Below, one piece after another: positions 19,864 through 28,627 of a stretch of 64,000 bases of DNA. The DNA is taken from assembly GCF_014207095.1 (NCBI RefSeq), contig NZ_JACHBG010000005.1:124001-188000 (forward strand). The letters run 5' to 3'. This DNA comes from Martinezella lusitana (GTDB lineage: Bacteria > Pseudomonadota > Alphaproteobacteria > Rhizobiales > Rhizobiaceae). The translations under genes and the position numbers were made by a program. Under the pieces are notes generated by a model. The model saw only the letters and a program-made list of their open reading frames with translations, searched no databases and had not been told where the DNA came from. Each line of letters opens with the position of its first letter. The first letter of the stretch is position 1.

Positions 19864-20487
19864 TTGGCGCGCAAGCCATTGCCGGAACACAAGGATACGG
19901 CACCGAACCACAGCCGGCGCCCCCGTGCCGATGCGCGCCGCAACCATGACCGGTTGATCGAGGTTGCCGCCCAGGCCTTTGCCAGCCACGGCACTGCCGC
20001 CTCCCTTGAGGATATCGCCCGGCAAGCCGATGTCGGGATCGGGACGCTCTACCGCCATTTCCCCAGCCGGGAACATCTGGTCGAAGCCGTCTATCGCCAC
20101 GAAGTCGAAGCGCTCTGCGATGCCGCAGAAGAGCTAGCGTCCCGGCTCGCGCCGGATCAGGCGCTCGAGGAATGGATGCATCGCTTCGTCGGGTATATCG
20201 CCACGAAACGCGGCATGGCCGACAGCCTTCGCATCCTCCTCAACAGCAATTCCAAGCTCTTTGCCGATAGCTACGGCAAGGTGCCGGTGGCCCTTTCCGG
20301 CCTGATTGAGCGGGCCGTGGATGCAGGCTCGATCCGCACCGATGTCGACAGCACCGATGTGCTGCACGCACTCTCGGGCACCTATTCCATGCCCAATTCG
20401 CCGGAATGGCACGATCGCGCCCGCCGGCTCGTGGGCCTGCTGATGGACGGGCTGCGCTGGGGAGCACCGAAGACGGATTCGCACTAG
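19864..20487 (+). CDS. TetR family regulator
   Basis: The helix-turn-helix is AFASHGTAASLEDIARQADVGIGTLYRHFPSREHLVEAV, followed by a C-terminal ligand domain with the block RFVGYIATKRGMADSLR. That block occurs in a TetR subgroup often found beside small oxidoreductases. A TTG start at 19864 is preferred because AAGGAG lies 6 bases ahead; an ATG at 19798 would add 22 residues with no ribosome site. It precedes the DUF427 gene by 110 bases on the same strand. The target is unknown. Confidence 0.82.
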   Translation: MARKPLPEHKDTAPNHSRRPRADARRNHDRLIEVAAQAFASHGTAASLEDIARQADVGIGTLYRHFPSREHLVEAVYRHEVEALCDAAEELASRLAPDQALEEWMHRFVGYIATKRGMADSLRILLNSNSKLFADSYGKVPVALSGLIERAVDAGSIRTDVDSTDVLHALSGTYSMPNSPEWHDRARRLVGLLMDGLRWGAPKTDSH

Positions 20488-20597
20488 AGCCCTGATAATC
20501 GCAGGCAGGCTTCCTATATCCTTTTTCAAACGCAGATTGTCAGGCACCGATGCGGCGACAACTGCATTTATCTGACCCTTCACCCAAGAGGCTCATG

Positions 20598-20975
20598 ATG
20601 TCGGAAAAGCCAGTCAAGATTCCCGGTCCGGATCATCCCATCACCATCGAGCGGAAGCATGCGCATGTCACCGTTTCCGTCGCCGGCAAGGTGATCGCCG
20701 ATACGCGCAACGCATTGTCGCTCAAGGAAGCGTCCTATCCCGCCGTGATCTACATTCCCCGGGGGGATGTCGACCTGGCATCGCTGCAGAAGACCAGTCA
20801 CGAAACCTATTGCCCCTATAAGGGCGAATGCTCCTACTACAGCATCCCCGCCGGCGGCGAGCGCTCGGTGAACGCCATCTGGACCTACGAGAATCCCTAT
20901 CCTTCGGTCAGCCGGATCAAGGAATACATGGCCTTCTATCCCGATCGCGTCGATTCCATCGACATCGTTACCTAA
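20598..20975 (+). CDS. DUF427 domain protein
   Basis: This 125-residue cytoplasmic protein is a compact beta-rich DUF427 domain (GKVIADTRNALSLKEASYPAVIYIPRGDVDL, then CPYKGECSYYSI and ENPYPSVSRIKEYMAFYPDRVD). The family is common but has no agreed function. AAGAGG lies six bases before the ATG used. Its stop codon overlaps the stop of the convergent ABC ATPase gene by four bases. Confidence 0.88.
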   Translation: MSEKPVKIPGPDHPITIERKHAHVTVSVAGKVIADTRNALSLKEASYPAVIYIPRGDVDLASLQKTSHETYCPYKGECSYYSIPAGGERSVNAIWTYENPYPSVSRIKEYMAFYPDRVDSIDIVT

Positions 20976-22042
20976 AGCGCCAGGCCGCTTGAGGCGTCGA
21001 AGACGTAAACCTGCTCGGGGCTGACGGAAACATTCAACGGTTGGCCATAGCGCACCGGCGCTTCGCCATCGACAACGGCCGTCACCTGCTCGCCGGCAAG
21101 GTCGAACAACACATGCGTCTGTGCGCCGGTCGGCTCCACCAGCAGGGTCTGGCCGCTGAGCGGTGAACCGTCATTGGCAAGGCTCAGATGCTCGGGCCTC
21201 AGACCGATCTTCACGCTCTGGCCCGCCTTCACCTTGCGTTCGTCGGCAATCCGCACCGGCGTACTGTCCTTCAGCCGCACGGCAGGCGCGCCTTCGACGC
21301 CTTCCACCACGCCATCGAGGAAATTCATGGCCGGTGAGCCGATAAAGCCGGCGACGAAGAGATTGGCCGGCTTGCGGTAGAGCTCGATCGGCGTGCCCTC
21401 CTGCTCGATCCGGCCCTGGTTTAGCACGACAATACGGTCGGCAAGCGTCATCGCCTCGATCTGGTCGTGGGTCACATAGATCGAAGTGGTCTGCACCTTC
21501 TGATGCAGCGCCTTGATTTCGGAGCGCATCTGCACGCGCAGCTTCGCATCGAGATTGGAGAGCGGCTCGTCGAACAGGAAGACGGCGGGATTGCGCACGA
21601 TGGCGCGGCCCATGGCGACGCGCTGGCGCTGACCGCCGGAAAGCTGCGCCGGCTTGCGGTCGAGCAGCTTGGTGAGATCGAGCATGCGTGCGGCTTCATT
21701 GACCCGCTGCTCGATTGCCTGCTTCGTCTCGCCGGAGAGCTTCAGGTTGAAGCCCATATTCTCCGCGACCGTCATGTGCGGATAGAGCGCGTAGGACTGA
21801 AAGACCATGGCGATGTTGCGCTCACGCGGCGTCATGGCGTTGACCACCTGCCCGCCGATCGACACGTCGCCATCGGTGATTTCCTCGAGGCCGGCAATCA
21901 TCCGCAACAACGTCGATTTTCCGCAGCCCGAAGGGCCGACGAGCGCGATGAACTCGCCGTCCTCGATCGACAGCGAGATATCGTGGATGACGGTGAGCGC
22001 CCCATAGGCCTTATGGATGTTGTGCAGTTCGACGGATGCCAT
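20972..22042 (-). CDS. Sugar ABC transporter ATP-binding protein (UgpC/MsmK type)
   Basis: This 356-residue ATPase has Walker A GPSGCGKST, signature LSGGQ, Walker B VFLFDEPLSNLDAKL and a C-terminal TOBE region (about residues 280-350). That is the standard carbohydrate importer ATPase of the CUT1 class. It is the last gene of a leftward four-gene importer operon starting at 25218. The substrate is unknown. Confidence 0.93.
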   Translation of the reverse strand: MASVELHNIHKAYGALTVIHDISLSIEDGEFIALVGPSGCGKSTLLRMIAGLEEITDGDVSIGGQVVNAMTPRERNIAMVFQSYALYPHMTVAENMGFNLKLSGETKQAIEQRVNEAARMLDLTKLLDRKPAQLSGGQRQRVAMGRAIVRNPAVFLFDEPLSNLDAKLRVQMRSEIKALHQKVQTTSIYVTHDQIEAMTLADRIVVLNQGRIEQEGTPIELYRKPANLFVAGFIGSPAMNFLDGVVEGVEGAPAVRLKDSTPVRIADERKVKAGQSVKIGLRPEHLSLANDGSPLSGQTLLVEPTGAQTHVLFDLAGEQVTAVVDGEAPVRYGQPLNVSVSPEQVYVFDASSGLAL

Positions 22043-22064
22043 GTTGTTTGTGCTCCAATAAGGC

Positions 22065-22913
22065 TCAGGATTTCACGGCGCCGGCGGTGAGGCCGGCGAT
22101 GATGTGCTTCTGTGCCAGGAAGAAGACGATGATGGTGGGCAGGATGGTGAGCGTGATAAAAGCGAGCACCAGCTCCCATTCGGTGCCGAATTCGCCGCTA
22201 TAGACCATCATGCCGAGCGGCCAGGGGTAGATCGAGTCCGAGTTCAGCATGATCAGCGGCAGAATGTAGCTGTTCCAGCTGCCGACGAAGGAGATGATGC
22301 TGACGGTCGCGATGATCGGCCGCGAAAGCGGCAACGAGATATGCCAGAAGAAGCGGATATAGCCGCAGCCATCGACAAAGGCGGCCTGGAACAATTCTTC
22401 CGGAAGGTTTCGAAAATAGTTTCGGAAGAGCAGGATGCTCATACCGAGACCGAAAGCCACCTGCGGCAGCACCACGCCCCAATAGGTATTGAGCAGGCCG
22501 AGATCGCGGATGCGGATGAAGAGCGGCAGGATGGCGGTGGCCGCCGGAAACATCAGACCGATCAGGAAGTAGTTCAGCAGGAAGTTCGAGCCGAAGAATT
22601 TCACATGCGCAAAGGCGAAGGCTGCCATGGCCGAGACCGACAGCGTCAGGAACACGGTGAGCACGGCGATGATCAAGGAATTCATCATCTGCCGCCAATA
22701 GCGGTCGCCGAAGAGAATGCTGGTGTAATTCTCGAAATGCCATTCGGCTGGCAGGCCGAAGGGATTGGTGCGGAGATCGCCGAGCGTCTTGAAGCCGCCG
22801 AGCGCGGTCGTCAAAAGTGGGATCAGCACGATGGCGGCAATGATGGTCAGCGACACATAGAGATAGATCTTCGTGCCGGTGGTCAGTCGAACGGATGAAG
22901 CCAGATCAGTCAT
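22065..22913 (-). CDS. Sugar ABC transporter permease (MalG type)
   Basis: This 282-residue integral membrane protein has about six spans. The binding-protein-dependent transport motif ELFQAAFVDGCGYIRFFWHISLPLSRPII contains the EAA loop that docks on the ATPase. It overlaps the upstream permease gene by eight bases, a sign of translational coupling. Confidence 0.92.
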   Translation of the reverse strand: MTDLASSVRLTTGTKIYLYVSLTIIAAIVLIPLLTTALGGFKTLGDLRTNPFGLPAEWHFENYTSILFGDRYWRQMMNSLIIAVLTVFLTLSVSAMAAFAFAHVKFFGSNFLLNYFLIGLMFPAATAILPLFIRIRDLGLLNTYWGVVLPQVAFGLGMSILLFRNYFRNLPEELFQAAFVDGCGYIRFFWHISLPLSRPIIATVSIISFVGSWNSYILPLIMLNSDSIYPWPLGMMVYSGEFGTEWELVLAFITLTILPTIIVFFLAQKHIIAGLTAGAVKS

Positions 22914-23844
22914 TGCGCATAAATATCCGTTTGTAGCCGAAGGCGAGGGTGACGCAGATCACGAACAGCACGACGCCGACGGCGCTGCCGAGGCCGACCT
23001 GCATGCGGGTGACGCCGAAATTGTAAAGGAAGGTCACCATCGTCTGGGTCGAGTTGAACGGGCCGCCGCCGGTGAGCGGCATGATCATGTCGAAGAGCTG
23101 CAGCGATCCGACAACTGCAAAGAAGACGGAGAGACGCAGCGTCGAGCCGAGCAGCGGCAACGTCACGTAGCGGAACTTCTGCCAGCCGGTGGCACCATCG
23201 ATCTCGGCCGCCTCCAACACGCTCTTGTCTAGGGATTGCATGCCGGCGATGAACAGCATCATGTGAAAACCGAAATATTTCCAGACGATCACGCCAAGGA
23301 CGGCGTACATCGCCAGATCCTTGTCGGCGAGTACGTAAGGGGTCGCGGTGTCGAGGAAATGCGCGAGCGCAGCAAACAGGCCGTAATCGCCGTCATAGAC
23401 GAAGCGCCAGATGAGGCCGGCGGCCACTTCGGCCAGCACGTAGGGCAGGAAGAATATCAGCCGGAAAAGCACGACGCCGCGAATACGGTTTGCCAGCATG
23501 GTCGCCAGCCAGATGGCAAGCGGCACCTGGATGGCGATCGATACCAGAATGATCAGCGCATTGTTCTTTAGCGACGTCAGGAAGGCATCGTTCTTGAAGA
23601 GAACCTGGAAATTGCGCAGGCCTACAAACTCCGTCGGCAGGCCGTAGCCGTTCCAGCGATAAAGGCTGTACCAGGCGGCTTCCCCCATCGGCAGGATGAC
23701 GAAGATGGTGAAAAGCAGAACGGCCGGAGGCAGGAACAGCAGGATAACCGGCATACGGCCGCGCGCGGCCGGCGACTTTCGCTTGGCAGCAGGCCTTGCT
23801 CTTGCGACGGAGGGGATAGTGGTCGTGGCGCTGACATCGGTCAT
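22906..23844 (-). CDS. Sugar ABC transporter permease (MalF type)
   Basis: This 312-residue membrane protein has about six spans and an EAA loop (LEAAEIDGATGWQKFRYVTLPLL). The start MTDVSATTTIPS is chosen; further upstream codons would run into the hairpin at 23878-23910. It lies 72 bases after the binding-protein stop, with that terminator-like hairpin in between. Confidence 0.9.
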   Translation of the reverse strand: MTDVSATTTIPSVARARPAAKRKSPAARGRMPVILLFLPPAVLLFTIFVILPMGEAAWYSLYRWNGYGLPTEFVGLRNFQVLFKNDAFLTSLKNNALIILVSIAIQVPLAIWLATMLANRIRGVVLFRLIFFLPYVLAEVAAGLIWRFVYDGDYGLFAALAHFLDTATPYVLADKDLAMYAVLGVIVWKYFGFHMMLFIAGMQSLDKSVLEAAEIDGATGWQKFRYVTLPLLGSTLRLSVFFAVVGSLQLFDMIMPLTGGGPFNSTQTMVTFLYNFGVTRMQVGLGSAVGVVLFVICVTLAFGYKRIFMRND

Positions 23845-23870
23845 GGGCGGTCTCGACGATTGCAGTTCAA

Positions 23871-23910
23871 AGAAAAACCGGCGCCGGCACAAGGGAGCGG
23901 CCGGCGCCGG
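23871..23910 (-). terminator. Intra-operon terminator after the binding-protein gene
   Basis: An 11-bp perfect GC stem (23878-23888 with 23900-23910, core CCGGCGCCGG) has an 11-base loop. On the minus strand it is followed by TTTTTCT. It begins just past the stop of the binding-protein gene (23917) and before the first permease start (23844). Partial termination here would keep binding protein in excess over the membrane subunits. Confidence 0.8.
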
Positions 23911-23916
23911 ATGCCG

Positions 23917-25218
23917 CTAGAGCTGGTCCTGTTCGAAGGCGTCCTGGACCTGCTGTGCGCCATCCTTCGGCGTGATCTGGCCTGAGGCGATGCCGACGGA
24001 AATGTCGTTGACGACACGGCCAACCGACGGACCGAGATCCTGGTCGAAGAAGTTCTGATGCCAGGTCGAATGCGCCAGCTGATCGGCAGCTCCGCGCATC
24101 AGCGGCGACTTGATGCCATCCTGCGCTCCATCAGCGACAGGAATGATCAAACCGGCCTGTGCAATGGTGCGCTCATTCTCGGAATTCGTCAGATAGGCAA
24201 GGAAATCGAGGGTCTCAGGCGGGGCCTTCTTGGTAACGGCCCAACCGTTCAGACCGCCGAGCGTATCTGTGGGAGCGCCGGCGCCGCCGGTCACGGCCGG
24301 GAAGGCGAAGCGGCCGATATTGTCGTCCGAGAGGCCCTTGCTGTCGCCGGAATTGACGCGCTGCGTGGCGACCGTCGTCTCGAAGCTGAGGATCATTGCC
24401 GCCTTGCCATCGCCGAAGACACCAAGCGTCTGCGGCCATGTGGCGCCGAGATAGCCGGGCTGGAACGGATCGAGTTTGCCGAGTTCGGCAAGTTGCTCGC
24501 CGGCCTTAATGATGGCCGGATCGTTGAAGCCTTTGCCCTTGCCGTTCTTGGCATCGTTGAACACCTGCTGGCCGCCGTCACGCATGACGAGATAGCTCCA
24601 GTAGAAGTGGATCGGCCACTTCTCACCGCCGCCGCCCGCGATCGGCACGATGCCGGCTGCCTTGATCTTTTTGACCGCGGCCAGATAGTCGTCCCAGGTC
24701 TTGATGGCGTCGGCATCGACACCGGCCTTGGCGAAGAGGGCCTTGTTATAGAAGAAGGAAACGGTGCCCATCTGATAGGGAACGGCACTGATCTTGCCGT
24801 CGAAGGTCAGGCCCTTGATGGCGGCCTGATTATAGCTCTTCTTCCAGACGCCGTCCTTCGCATCCATTGCCGAAGTCAGGTCGAGCAGCGTGCCGGTCTG
24901 CTGCTGCTGCTTCAGCACCCCGCCGCCCCAGCTATAAAACAGGTCCGGGGCGTCCTTCGACTGCAAAAGGGTCGGCAGCTTGGCCTTGAAGGCTTCGTTT
25001 GCCAGGAACTGCATCTCGATCTTCGTGCCGGGATGCTTGGCTTGATACTCGTCGGCGATCTTGCGCCAGATGGCGACATAGGCCGGATTGGCCTCAAGAT
25101 GCAGCCACTTCACGGTGGTCTCGGCGGCAGCGCTCGTGACGCCGGCCAGAAGAGCCAGCCCGCTCGTCGCGGCAATAGCGGCAATGCGAAGAGCTTTCGC
25201 CCCACGTAGATGGATCAT
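23917..25218 (-). CDS. Sugar ABC transporter substrate-binding protein
   Basis: This 433-residue periplasmic family 1 extracellular solute-binding protein has a signal peptide ending near TSAAAE. It then follows the family pattern (TTVKWLHLEANPAYVAIWRKI, DLFYSWGGG, WPIHFYW). GGAGGAG precedes the ATG. It is the first gene of the importer operon and is divergent from the ROK regulator at 25439, which probably controls it. The sugar cannot be named. Confidence 0.92.
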   Translation of the reverse strand: MIHLRGAKALRIAAIAATSGLALLAGVTSAAAETTVKWLHLEANPAYVAIWRKIADEYQAKHPGTKIEMQFLANEAFKAKLPTLLQSKDAPDLFYSWGGGVLKQQQQTGTLLDLTSAMDAKDGVWKKSYNQAAIKGLTFDGKISAVPYQMGTVSFFYNKALFAKAGVDADAIKTWDDYLAAVKKIKAAGIVPIAGGGGEKWPIHFYWSYLVMRDGGQQVFNDAKNGKGKGFNDPAIIKAGEQLAELGKLDPFQPGYLGATWPQTLGVFGDGKAAMILSFETTVATQRVNSGDSKGLSDDNIGRFAFPAVTGGAGAPTDTLGGLNGWAVTKKAPPETLDFLAYLTNSENERTIAQAGLIIPVADGAQDGIKSPLMRGAADQLAHSTWHQNFFDQDLGPSVGRVVNDISVGIASGQITPKDGAQQVQDAFEQDQL

Positions 25219-25344
25219 GATTTTCTCCTCCCAAGGGAACCAAGAACCTCAATATTTTTTCCCTTATGCGGAATAATTCAACGGAGCTTTGCTGAAATGT
25301 CAACCGTCATCGCTAAATTTTCGGCAGATCGACGGCGAAGCGGC

Positions 25345-25373
25345 TTGACATTGGGCAGTCACCATAGGTTATT
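25345..25373 (+). promoter_or_regulatory. Possible sigma-70 promoter for the ROK gene
   Basis: TTGACA at 25345-25350 is followed after 17 bases by GTTATT. It lies about 65 bases before the ROK start. The -35 box is perfect; the -10 box is weak. A TTGACA on the opposite strand at 25299-25304 may serve the divergent importer operon. Confidence 0.35.
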
Positions 25374-25438
25374 TAATTCGCATTCCGTTAAAAATACCAG
25401 GCCGCAGCCGTGCGGGTTCATCATTCGGCACCAATCTC

Positions 25439-26641
25439 ATGAAAACAGCAGATCCCGAGCTTATGCGGGCGATAAACCGCTTCAATGTGCTGGATACCAT
25501 CCGGCGGGCGGGCTCCATCGCACGTATCGAAATCAGTGACCGCACCCAGCTTTCGACCACGACGGTCTCGGCAATCACCGCCTCGCTGCTGGATGACGGA
25601 CTGATCCTGGCCCGCACCGAAGGCGACCTGCGCGAGGCAGCCACACGCGGTCGGCCCCGTGTCATGCTGGAGCTTAACCCCGATGCCGCACGCGTTGTCG
25701 GCGCAAAAATCGCCGCCAACCGCATGGTCTTCGTCGTGTCGGACTTCTGCGGCGAGGTTCTCTCGACGCTGACTCTTGCACTGCGCGTCGACCGGCAGCC
25801 GATCGGCGTTATTGCCGATCTCATCGAGGATGGCGTGCGTCGCTGCGTCGTAGACGCCAATCTGGCGCTGGACGAGATCGATTCCGTCTGCCTCGGCCTG
25901 CCCGGCGTCATCGAACATCGCACCGGTCATGTCCGCACCAGCCCTATCTTCCGCGAGACAGGCGTCGATTTCGCCAAGGAAATGTCCGGGCGGCTGGGCG
26001 TCACCACCATCGTCGAAAGCGATGCGCACGCCATCACGCTCGCGCATCACTGGTTCGGCAAGGCGAGAGACCTGGATGACATGGTGCTGGTCTCGCTGGA
26101 ACAGACACTAGGATTGGGCGTGCTGCATGGCGGTCAACTCTTTCGCGGCGCCGGCGGCCTCAGCCACAATCTCGGCGATCTCGTACTCGGCATCGGGCCG
26201 CAGGGCACGATCAGACTGGCAAGCCTTGCCGGCGAAAGCGCCATTCTCGGCGATCAGCCAAGCGGCCGATTTGCCGAAGCCATTCGCCTCGGTCGGGGAA
26301 TGGCTCACGCCAAGACGCTGATCGACGCCGAGGATAATGCGCTCATCGGCGCGGCCATTCGCGCCGGCGAAGCCTGCGGCATGGCACTCGCCAATATCGT
26401 CACGCTGTTTGCTCCGCCGCGCGTCATTCTGGTGGGATCGAGCCTGGCGCTTGGCCAGCCCTTCCTCGACAGCTTGCGCGAGGCCTATTCGCTGGCCATC
26501 CCGCCATCGATCAAGGGCGTGACGGAGCTGGTGTTCGACCAGTCGACCGACGAGACCTGGGCGCAGGGCGCCGCAGTCGTCGCGCTGCGCGAACTCTATG
26601 AATCGCCCTGGGGAACGACGGGGCCGGCGCCGGCCCTTTGA
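25439..26641 (+). CDS. ROK family transcriptional regulator
   Basis: The 400-residue NagC/XylR-type protein has an N-terminal winged helix (INRFNVLDTIRRAGSIARIEISDRTQLSTTTVSAITASLLDDGLI) and a C-terminal ROK sugar-kinase-like fold. The kinase motifs are worn: the phosphate loop reads FVVSDFCGEVL and the usual ExGH metal block reads SHNLGD, with no zinc cysteine cluster. It should therefore bind a sugar or sugar phosphate without phosphorylating it. It is divergent from the importer operon and upstream of dehydrogenase and ThuA-like genes, so it is the likely local regulator. Confidence 0.88.
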   Translation: MKTADPELMRAINRFNVLDTIRRAGSIARIEISDRTQLSTTTVSAITASLLDDGLILARTEGDLREAATRGRPRVMLELNPDAARVVGAKIAANRMVFVVSDFCGEVLSTLTLALRVDRQPIGVIADLIEDGVRRCVVDANLALDEIDSVCLGLPGVIEHRTGHVRTSPIFRETGVDFAKEMSGRLGVTTIVESDAHAITLAHHWFGKARDLDDMVLVSLEQTLGLGVLHGGQLFRGAGGLSHNLGDLVLGIGPQGTIRLASLAGESAILGDQPSGRFAEAIRLGRGMAHAKTLIDAEDNALIGAAIRAGEACGMALANIVTLFAPPRVILVGSSLALGQPFLDSLREAYSLAIPPSIKGVTELVFDQSTDETWAQGAAVVALRELYESPWGTTGPAPAL

Positions 26642-26648
26642 TCCCCGG

Positions 26649-26715
26649 AGCAATGCCAGGAAAACTGCGCAGCGGTTTTCCGTTCGGAATTGCGTCGAAA
26701 CAACAGGATGGAGCA
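26649..26715. repeat. Rhizobial dispersed intergenic repeat
   Basis: GGAAAACTGCGCAGCGGTTTTCC is centred near 26670 (its palindromic half is GGAAAAC / GTTTTCC). GGAATTGCGTCGAAACAA follows and pairs loosely with GCAATGCC at the left end. From memory this wording recurs between genes throughout Rhizobium genomes. It separates the ROK gene from the dehydrogenase gene. Confidence 0.6.
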
Positions 26716-26782
26716 GCTCAGCGTTTCCGTGAGGCACTGAACCGCTCCGGTACAGCAAAGACAATGCATTCGGAGGAAATCT

Positions 26783-27883
26783 ATGAACAAGGTCGGCATC
26801 GGCATTATCGGCTGCGGAAACATTTCCGGCGCCTATCTCACCGCCATGAAATCCTTTCCCATTCTCGACATCAAAGGTGTCGCCGACCTCAATCGCGAAC
26901 TCGCTGAGGCGAAAGCCGCCGAATTCGGCCTGGAAGCGGTTGATATAGTCTCCCTGTTGGCCGATCCCTCGATCGAGATCATCGTCAACCTCACCATTCC
27001 GAAGGCGCACGTCGCCGTCGGTCTTCAGGCACTGGACGCCGGCAAACACACCTATTCGGAAAAGCCGCTCGGCATCAATTTCGCCGAAGGCAAGAAGCTT
27101 GCCGATGCGGCAGCCGCCAAGGGCCTGCGCATCGGCGCAGCACCCGATACCTTCCTCGGCGGCGGCCACCAGACAGCCCGCGCCCTCATCGACGAAGGCG
27201 CGATTGGCATCCCGGTCGGCGGCACAGCTACCTTTATGTGCCCCGGCCACGAGCGCTGGCATCCGAATCCGGCTTTCTATTATGAAGTCGGCGGCGGCCC
27301 GATGCTCGATATGGGTCCCTACTACATCACCGATCTCGTCAACTTGCTCGGCCCCGTTTCGCAGGTCGCCGGCTTTGCGGTGACGCCGCGCAAGGAACGC
27401 ATCATCACCAGCGAACCCCGTAATGGCGAGCGCATCCCCGTGCATGTACCGACGCATGTTGCCGGCGTCATGGCCTTTGTGAGTGGCGCGGTCGTCCAGA
27501 TCGGCATGAGCTTCGACGTCGCCGGCCACAAGCATGTGCCGCTCGAAGTCTACGGCACTGAAGGCACGCTGATCGTGCCCGACCCCAACCGGTTCGGCGG
27601 CCCGGTGGAGTTCCTCAAGAAGGGTGGCGAATTTGCCGAGCGTGAGATCACCGCCCCCTATGCCGATGGCAATTACCGCTCGCTCGGCGTCGCAGACATG
27701 GCGCATGCCATCCGTTCGAACCGTCCGCACCGCGCCAATGGCAGCCTCGCGCTGCATGTGCTCGAAGTCATGGAAGCCTTCCAGACGGCCTCCGACAGCG
27801 GGCGCACGGTCACCATCACGACGCAAACCGAGCGTCCCGCCCCTCTGTCCGAATCCCTGGTGGATGGGCAGATCGGCCGCTAA
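26783..27883 (+). CDS. Gfo/Idh/MocA family dehydrogenase
   Basis: The 366-residue NAD(P)-dependent sugar oxidoreductase has an N-terminal Rossmann motif GIIGCGNISGAY, the family EKPLG block (YSEKPLGINFAEGKKL) with the catalytic lysine, and GGPMLDMGPYYITDLVNLLGP. It resembles the ThuB-type dehydrogenases that accompany ThuA in rhizobial disaccharide loci. GGAGG lies before the ATG. It is followed 24 bases later by the ThuA-like gene. Confidence 0.9.
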   Translation: MNKVGIGIIGCGNISGAYLTAMKSFPILDIKGVADLNRELAEAKAAEFGLEAVDIVSLLADPSIEIIVNLTIPKAHVAVGLQALDAGKHTYSEKPLGINFAEGKKLADAAAAKGLRIGAAPDTFLGGGHQTARALIDEGAIGIPVGGTATFMCPGHERWHPNPAFYYEVGGGPMLDMGPYYITDLVNLLGPVSQVAGFAVTPRKERIITSEPRNGERIPVHVPTHVAGVMAFVSGAVVQIGMSFDVAGHKHVPLEVYGTEGTLIVPDPNRFGGPVEFLKKGGEFAEREITAPYADGNYRSLGVADMAHAIRSNRPHRANGSLALHVLEVMEAFQTASDSGRTVTITTQTERPAPLSESLVDGQIGR

Positions 27884-27907
27884 CAAAGTAATTTCAGGAG
27901 GATCATC

Positions 27908-28549
27908 ATGCGTGAAGCACTTATCGTCTGGGGCGGCTGGAGCGGCCACGAGCCGCAGGAATGCGCCCATATCATCCGGGACATGCTGGAGGAGGACGGC
28001 TTCAAGGTCTACCTCGAAAACAGCACCGAGGCCTTCGCCGATCCTTCGATCCACGACCTCAGCCTGATCGTGCCGATCGTCACCATGTCGAAGATCGAGA
28101 AGGAAGAGGTGAAGAACCTTGCCGATGCGATCGAAAGCGGCGTCGGCATCGCCGGCTATCACGGCGGCGCGGGCGACTCGTTCCGCGAAAGCGTCGAATA
28201 TCAGTTCATCATCGGCGGCCAATGGGTCGCCCATCCCGGCAATATCATCGACTACACGGTCAATATCACGCGGCCGGACGACCCGATCATGGAGGGGATC
28301 ACCGATTTCCCCTACACGTCGGAGCAATATTACATGCATGTCGACCCGTCGAACGAGGTGCTGGCCACCACGACCTTCACCGGCGACCATGCCTACTGGA
28401 TCGACGGCGTCGTCATGCCGGTTGCCTGGAAGCGCAAATACGGCAAGGGCCGCGTCTTCTATTCATCGCTCGGCCACCAGGCCAAGGAATTCGCCGTGCC
28501 GCAGATGAAGACCATCTTCCGCCGCGGCGCCAACTGGGCTGCGCGGTAA
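27908..28549 (+). CDS. ThuA-like domain protein
   Basis: This 213-residue protein has the class I glutamine-amidotransferase-like fold of ThuA: ALIVWGGWSGHEPQE at the start, GIAGYHGGAGDSF in the middle and GRVFYSSLGHQAKEF at the end. ThuA with ThuB converts trehalose and related disaccharides to 3-keto derivatives in Sinorhizobium. Here the same pair sits beside a different importer and a ROK regulator. AGGAGG precedes the ATG. Confidence 0.88.
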   Translation: MREALIVWGGWSGHEPQECAHIIRDMLEEDGFKVYLENSTEAFADPSIHDLSLIVPIVTMSKIEKEEVKNLADAIESGVGIAGYHGGAGDSFRESVEYQFIIGGQWVAHPGNIIDYTVNITRPDDPIMEGITDFPYTSEQYYMHVDPSNEVLATTTFTGDHAYWIDGVVMPVAWKRKYGKGRVFYSSLGHQAKEFAVPQMKTIFRRGANWAAR

Positions 28550-28575
28550 AGATTGAGAAGTTGACGGTGGAATTC

Positions 28576-28598
28576 AAAAAGGGGGCGCTAACGCCCCC
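28576..28598 (-). terminator. Intrinsic terminator, minus strand
   Basis: The stem GGGGGCG / CGCCCCC (28581-28587 with 28592-28598) has a CTAA loop. On the minus strand it is followed by TTTTTGAATT. It lies 30 bases past the stop of the binding-protein gene at 28628 and also separates it from the convergent ThuA-like gene. Confidence 0.85.
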
Positions 28599-28627
28599 TC
28601 AAATCAAAGAACCTAGATCGACCCCGC

